A stretch of 64,000 bases of DNA from Tessaracoccus caeni (GTDB taxonomy: Bacteria > Actinomycetota > Actinomycetes > Propionibacteriales > Propionibacteriaceae), in assembly GCF_029211185.1 (NCBI RefSeq), contig NZ_JARGDO010000001.1:33318-97317 (forward strand). The letters run 5' to 3'. Positions 55,181 through 64,000 of this stretch are shown piece after piece (position 1 is the stretch's first letter; each line of letters begins with the position of its first letter). A program made the position numbers and the translations under genes. The notes under the pieces are model-generated. The model made no database searches. It was not told the DNA's origin and saw only the letters and a list, made by a program, of their open reading frames with translations.

Positions 55181-56032
55181 ATGTCTACACCTACAACGAC
55201 GCGTCGGCGCGGCGGACTCGGGTGGCTGAAGCACCCGCTGGTCCTGGTGGCCGGACTGACCATGGTGGCCCCGTTCATCTGGATGGTGCTCACGGCCTTC
55301 AAGGGCCTGCCGCAACTGCTGCAGGAGCCCTTGTCGATCCTCCCCGACCCCTGGGTCTTCACCAACTTCGCCGACGCCTGGGACGCGCTGCCGTTCGGCC
55401 GCGCCTACGCGAACTCGATCTACATCACCGTGCTCGTGGTGGCCGGCACCCTGCTGACCACCTCGATGGCCGCCTACGGCTTCTCCCGGATCCCGTTCAA
55501 GGGATCGAAGGCACTGTTCATGGTGTTCCTCGCCATGCAGATGGTGCCCAAGCAGGTCACCCTGGTGCCGTTCTACTTCTTGATGGCGCAGATCGGCTGG
55601 GTCGACTCGCACCTCGCGCTGATCATCCCGGCGATCATGGTCAACCCGTTCGGCGTCTTCCTCGCCCGCCAGTTCATCGTCTCGATTCCGGTCGAACTCG
55701 AAGAGGCGGCGATGATCGACGGCGCCTCGCGCTGGCGGATCTACTGGACGATCATCCTGCCGACGATTCGCCCGGGTCTGGGCGCGCTGGCCATCATCGT
55801 CGCGCTGGACGCATGGAACAACTTCCTGCTTCCGCTGGTGCTGCTGAACTCCACCGAGCTGTTCACCGTCCCGCTGCTGCTGAGCCAGTTCCAGGGCCAG
55901 TACGGAGGCATGAACTACGGCCTGGTGATGGCGGCCACGGCGCTGTCCACGGTGCCGATGCTGATCGCCTTCGTGATCGGACAGCGTCAGATCATCGAGT
56001 CGCTGGCCACCTCCGGCCTTGGAGGTCGCTGA
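55181..56032 (+). CDS. ABC sugar transporter permease, MalG/UgpE type
   Basis: The 283-residue second permease has six helices and the EAA loop (LEEAAMIDGASRWRIYWTI). It starts 3 bp after the first permease. Together the two form the channel of a carbohydrate uptake importer of the CUT1 type. Confidence 0.94.
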   Translation: MSTPTTTRRRGGLGWLKHPLVLVAGLTMVAPFIWMVLTAFKGLPQLLQEPLSILPDPWVFTNFADAWDALPFGRAYANSIYITVLVVAGTLLTTSMAAYGFSRIPFKGSKALFMVFLAMQMVPKQVTLVPFYFLMAQIGWVDSHLALIIPAIMVNPFGVFLARQFIVSIPVELEEAAMIDGASRWRIYWTIILPTIRPGLGALAIIVALDAWNNFLLPLVLLNSTELFTVPLLLSQFQGQYGGMNYGLVMAATALSTVPMLIAFVIGQRQIIESLATSGLGGR

Positions 56033-56033
56033 C

Positions 56034-57716
56034 GTGACGCCGGATCTCGGCCGGGATCTGGCTCCCCGGTTCGATCTCGTCGAGGTGCCCTACACGGTGC
56101 GACGCTCGCGGCTGCTGGTGCGGCGGGGCCCGGCCGGGTTGACGGTCTATCGCGCGGCCTATGAGCGAGGGCTACGGGACAGCGTCGTGGCCGGCGACCT
56201 GCGGTTGCTGGACGATGCCGGCGCGGAGGTGCCGGTGCGGCGGGCGAGTCCGCTGAAGATCGGCTTCGACGGTGGGGCGAGCCTCGTCGTGACGCCCGAC
56301 GACGGCGTCCACCTCGGCGGCATTCCCGCCGGGTGGCGCCTCGTCGCGGATCTCACTCTGCCGCCCGCCGAGGTCGCGCTCACCCCTGACCGCCTGGTCC
56401 TGCCGGATGATGCCGTCGTCCGGGTCGATGGCACCCTCACCGAGATCCTGCTGCCTGCCGGAGGGGAGATCGGCATCGCCTGTGCCGGACCGCTCGAGGC
56501 ATCCTTCGCCGAGGCCCGCGACTTGGTGGCCGCCGAGCTCGCCGCCTGGATGGGGCGCTGCCCCGACGTCTCTCCTCGGTGGCGCGAGGCCACCCGACTC
56601 TGCTGGTGGGTGCTGGGCGTCAACACCCTTGTCCTGGACGCACCCGAAGGCCTGAACCGGGCCGTCGTGCCGTCGAAGATCGGTTACGTGGGCCTCTGGC
56701 AATGGGACGCCTACTTCATCGCGATCGGTCTGAGGCACGGGGATCCGGAGCTGGCCGCCGAGCAGCTGCGCATCGCGCTCGCCTACCCCACCGCCGAGGG
56801 CCAGCTGCCCGATGTGGTGCACGAGGAGGGCGTGCTGGCCTCGAGCGACGATCTCCCGCGCGGCGACCTGGAGAACCTGCGTCGTCTCGGTTCGCCGAGC
56901 CTCGCGCACGCCACGGTTCCCCTGACCAAGCCGCCGCTGACCGCGCTGGCGGTCGGCCGGCTGGCCGAGGTCTGCGGGCCATCGGTCATCGAGGAATCGC
57001 TGCCGACGATGCTGGTGGCGCAGCACTGGTGGTACCGCAAGTCCGCGCCCGGTGGGCACCCGGCATACCTGCATCCGTACTCCAGCGGGCTGGACGACTC
57101 CCCCATCTTCGACCACGACGCGATCGTCGTCTCGCCCGACCTCACCGCCTACCTGATCCTGTCCGACGAGTTGCTCGCGGGCTGGCTGGAACAAGCGGGG
57201 CGCGCCGAGGAGGCCTCCGAGTGCCGCGAGCGCGCGGCTGCCTCCTTGAGCCAGTTGCTCGGCACCTGGGACGCCGAGCGGGGCTTCTTCCCCACCCTCG
57301 GCGAGCACGGTTCACCGCTGGCCTCCGAGACCGTGGTCAGCCTGATGCCGCTCCTGGCCTCGGACCTGCCCCCGGAGCAGCGCGACGCTTTGGTCCGCGC
57401 GATCTCGGATCCGGAGCGTTTCGGCACGCCGCACCGGCTGCCGACCGTCGCCGCGAGCGATGCCGACTACAGCACCGAGCGCATGTGGCGCGGCCCCGTG
57501 TGGGTGAACACCACCTGGCTCGTCATCCAGGGCCTGCGTCGACACGGCCTCGACGAGCTGGCGGATCGGCTCTCGGAAGGAATCCTGGAGCTGGTGGAGC
57601 AGAGCGGTCCCGCCGAGTACTTCCGTCCCGACACCGGTGAGCGCGCCCGCACCGCCACCGTCTGCTTCGGCTGGTCGGCCGCACTCACCATCGACCTCGC
57701 GGTCGCCCTGAGCTGA
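56034..57716 (+). CDS. GH63/MGH1-like glycoside hydrolase with (alpha/alpha)6 barrel
   Basis: The 560-residue protein has a beta-rich N-terminal part (to about 170) and a barrel with LWQWDAYFIAIGL, GLDDSPIF and the C-terminal GPVWVNTTWLVIQGLRRHG, features of GH63, trehalase-like and mannosylglycerate-hydrolase-like enzymes that cleave alpha-linked gluco- or mannosides. No signal peptide is seen, so it should act on imported sugar. I chose GTG at 56034 because GGAGGT lies 7 nt upstream; it starts 1 bp after the permease stop. The substrate is not determined. Confidence 0.82.
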   Translation: MTPDLGRDLAPRFDLVEVPYTVRRSRLLVRRGPAGLTVYRAAYERGLRDSVVAGDLRLLDDAGAEVPVRRASPLKIGFDGGASLVVTPDDGVHLGGIPAGWRLVADLTLPPAEVALTPDRLVLPDDAVVRVDGTLTEILLPAGGEIGIACAGPLEASFAEARDLVAAELAAWMGRCPDVSPRWREATRLCWWVLGVNTLVLDAPEGLNRAVVPSKIGYVGLWQWDAYFIAIGLRHGDPELAAEQLRIALAYPTAEGQLPDVVHEEGVLASSDDLPRGDLENLRRLGSPSLAHATVPLTKPPLTALAVGRLAEVCGPSVIEESLPTMLVAQHWWYRKSAPGGHPAYLHPYSSGLDDSPIFDHDAIVVSPDLTAYLILSDELLAGWLEQAGRAEEASECRERAAASLSQLLGTWDAERGFFPTLGEHGSPLASETVVSLMPLLASDLPPEQRDALVRAISDPERFGTPHRLPTVAASDADYSTERMWRGPVWVNTTWLVIQGLRRHGLDELADRLSEGILELVEQSGPAEYFRPDTGERARTATVCFGWSAALTIDLAVALS

Positions 57717-57731
57717 GTTCACGCCGACGAA

Positions 57732-57804
57732 GGAACTATGGCTGGCTCTTTTGGTCGTTCTGTACGTATTGCACAGAGCGACCAACCCAGCCAGCCATAA
57801 TTCC
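57732..57804. repeat. Long intergenic hairpin with GTACGTATTGCAC apex
   Basis: Arms at 57732-57763 and 57773-57804 pair over about 32 nt with a few mismatches, closing on the 9-nt loop ACGTATTGC. It lies between two convergent genes, so it could terminate both. The apex (TGTAC-G-TA-T-TGCACA) matches the hairpin at 13407-13457 in 13 of 15 positions while the stems are unrelated. Confidence 0.7.
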
Positions 57805-57815
57805 GGAACGTCGCG

Positions 57816-62431
<4,616 letters not shown>

Positions 62432-62583
62432 CCGCTGCGCCACGGCAGATCAGAGCATTCTCCTCACTGCTTCTCTCGGTCTCTATCCAAAGGAAGGTTA
62501 GGATAGTGAGACGGGCGTTCCGCCTGCCGTCTCGGGCGCTCGATGGACACGACGGCGAGACTCGGTGATTTCGGGGGCAAAAT

Positions 62584-64000
62584 ATGGCGCTCACTCAGGG
62601 AAGACGCCGGGCTGGCATCCGCCGCCCGCGCGTTGGGCCCAGTGACGAGATTCTGCTGCAGTCATGCCGCGAGGGAGACACCGAAGCCTTCACCGCTCTG
62701 TTCCGCCGCTACCACCACAGCGTGTTGCGGATCGCGGCCGGCACGAGCAGCACTTTCGATCCCGAGGATCTCGCAGCAGAGTCGTTCACCCGCATCTGGG
62801 CTGCGCTGCGCGACGGCAGCGGCCCCACCCAGGCCTTCCTCCCCTACGCCCGCACGGTCGTGCGCAACGTGGCGGCCACCTGGGCCGGCCGGTCTCAGGA
62901 GGTTCCCACCGAGCAGGACCAGCTGGAGTTCGAGTCTCAGCAGATCTACGTGCCCAACTCGTTCGAGGAGTCGCTCTCCGAGCACGAACTGGTTTCCAGC
63001 GCCTTCGCCACCCTGCCCGGACGCTGGCAGTCGGTCCTCTGGATGACCGAGGTCGAGGGCAAGCGCGCCGCCGACATCGCCGTCGAACTCGATCTGACTC
63101 CCAACGCCGCAGCCGCGCTGAGCAAGCGCGCCCGCGAGGCCCTGAGCCGCGCCTGGCTGCAAGAGCAGGTCGACACCAGAGCCAAAGAAGCCGAGTGCCG
63201 CTGGGTTCTGGGGCACGTGGGCGGCCACGTTCGCCGCTCCCTCAGCGCCCCGCAGAAGGATCGGGTCGAGACCCACCTCATGTCGTGCGCGGGATGCGAA
63301 CGAGCAACCCGGCGCATCGCCCATATCGGATCGTCTCTGCGCCTGATCGCCCTGCTCGCGGGCGGCAGCATGAGCGGCGTGGCGGCGTGGGTGGCGGCAG
63401 GCACCGCTGCCCCGGCCACGGCCGCCGCGGCCACCCCCCAGGGAGGTTCGTCCGGGGGTACTTCCGGAGGCGCCTCCAGCGGTTCGGCGGGTGGCGCTGC
63501 GGCTGGGTCCGCCGCTGGTTCGGTCGCCGGCAACCTGGCAGCGCGCGTGGCCATGCAGGTGCTCCGTCCACTGCTGGGCGCCTCGACGGGGGCCACCGTC
63601 GCCGGCATCGCCGGAGTGGCCGCCGCTGCGGTGATCGTCGGCGCCGTCGTCGTGCCCAGACTGTCCGGCGGCCCCGCCGAAGCCAACTCCAACACCACCG
63701 CGACGGTGTCGTCGCAGATTCCCGGCACCTCGTCTCCCAGCACATCAGCAACCGCCGACCCCACTGACACCACCGACGAGGACCGTGAAGACACCACCAC
63801 CGCGGAGTCCGAGGTCGAGGACGCGAGCGACCTGACTGCGGCCAACTTCGTGCCGACATCATGGACGCCGCCGATCACGCTCCCACCGTCTACGGGAACC
63901 GGATCGGGCGACGAAAGGCCGGATCCGCTGCCGCGCCCCACGCCCACCCCGTCGCCAGATCCGACGCCGACCACGGACCCCACACCGACGCCGACCACAG
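62584..64000 (+). CDS. ECF sigma factor fused to anti-sigma-like zinc motif and membrane segments, 3' end outside window
   Basis: From the ATG at 62584 the frame stays open to the right edge (472 codons). Residues ~20-100 are sigma region 2 (DTEAFTALFRRYHHSVLRIA, FDPEDLAAESFTRIWAAL), ~135-190 region 4 (LPGRWQSVLWMTEVEGKRAA, then the helix-turn-helix). Then comes an anti-sigma-type zinc motif, H231-x3-C235-x2-C238 (HLMSCAGC). Hydrophobic segments follow at about 250-273 and 337-358, separated by a Gly/Ser/Ala-rich linker. After that the chain is rich in Thr, Pro, Asp and Ser, like a wall-spanning linker, and may lead to a sensor or sugar-binding domain off the window. Sigma, inhibitor-like motif and anchor in one chain is unusual; related actinobacterial ECF groups are known. 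Confidence 0.85.
   Translation, partial: MALTQGRRRAGIRRPRVGPSDEILLQSCREGDTEAFTALFRRYHHSVLRIAAGTSSTFDPEDLAAESFTRIWAALRDGSGPTQAFLPYARTVVRNVAATWAGRSQEVPTEQDQLEFESQQIYVPNSFEESLSEHELVSSAFATLPGRWQSVLWMTEVEGKRAADIAVELDLTPNAAAALSKRAREALSRAWLQEQVDTRAKEAECRWVLGHVGGHVRRSLSAPQKDRVETHLMSCAGCERATRRIAHIGSSLRLIALLAGGSMSGVAAWVAAGTAAPATAAAATPQGGSSGGTSGGASSGSAGGAAAGSAAGSVAGNLAARVAMQVLRPLLGASTGATVAGIAGVAAAAVIVGAVVVPRLSGGPAEANSNTTATVSSQIPGTSSPSTSATADPTDTTDEDREDTTTAESEVEDASDLTAANFVPTSWTPPITLPPSTGTGSGDERPDPLPRPTPTPSPDPTPTTDPTPTPTT

Noticed and set aside
63937..64000. Short direct repeats (CCGACGCCGACCAC) at the right edge
   Set aside because: They encode the Thr/Pro-rich tail of the sigma-factor fusion; low-complexity coding sequence rather than a mobile or CRISPR repeat.

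Overview
The window is high-GC actinobacterial chromosome, most likely from a Propionibacteriaceae member. The evidence is the core gene order rpsB-tsf-pyrH-frr-cdsA-rlmN ... dxr-rip-ispG-GNAT, the UPF0182 / PPA1309-family / PDZ-Lon / Zincin_2 / DUF5679 / UvrD2 neighbourhood, a complete RecBCD operon, and several apparently leaderless genes with TANNNT boxes. I cannot name the genus. I saw no rRNA, tRNA, CRISPR array or intact insertion sequence.

Layout. 1-2964: an HAE1-type RND efflux pump (its C-terminus lies off the left edge) divergent from a MarR regulator, with a palindromic operator candidate between them. 2981-6720: proS, then an OLD/RecF-like ATPase, a DUF4276 fragment and an ornithine cyclodeaminase fragment, which look like a decayed accessory island. 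6721-13394: an MHS-type transporter, then the isoprenoid/site-2-protease block (GNAT, ispG, Rip, dxr) and an APH-like phosphotransferase. 13395-20181: gdhA, rlmN, cdsA, frr, pyrH, tsf and rpsB on the minus strand. 20501-28366: a tandem-LytM protein, xerC, def, an rRNA methyltransferase, a PabB-PabC fusion and a pair of M16 peptidases. 28374-37401: the conserved actinobacterial block UPF0182 to UvrD2, including a 53-residue DUF5679 zinc-ribbon protein. 37524-45504: recC-recB-recD with 4-bp stop/start overlaps. 45641-48676: fruK-fruA fructose uptake. 48738-51938: an aminotransferase, then a YbdK-type glutamate-cysteine ligase coupled to a class I amidotransferase.

52021-62431 is a carbohydrate locus. 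One operon (EamA transporter, lipoprotein sugar-binding protein, two permeases, GH63-like hydrolase) and a second, converging operon (ebgA-ebgC beta-galactosidase) both carry the sequence ATGAAACCGGTTwCAT at their promoters. A LacI-type repressor gene sits divergently from ebgA. The simplest reading is one local regulator controlling import and intracellular hydrolysis of a galactoside- or glucoside-containing sugar.

At the right edge is an ECF sigma factor fused in one polypeptide to an anti-sigma-like zinc motif, membrane segments and a Thr/Pro-rich tail that runs off the window. This, the shared operator, two intergenic hairpins with the same apical loop and unrelated stems, and the decayed ATPase/DUF4276 pair are the items most worth following up.
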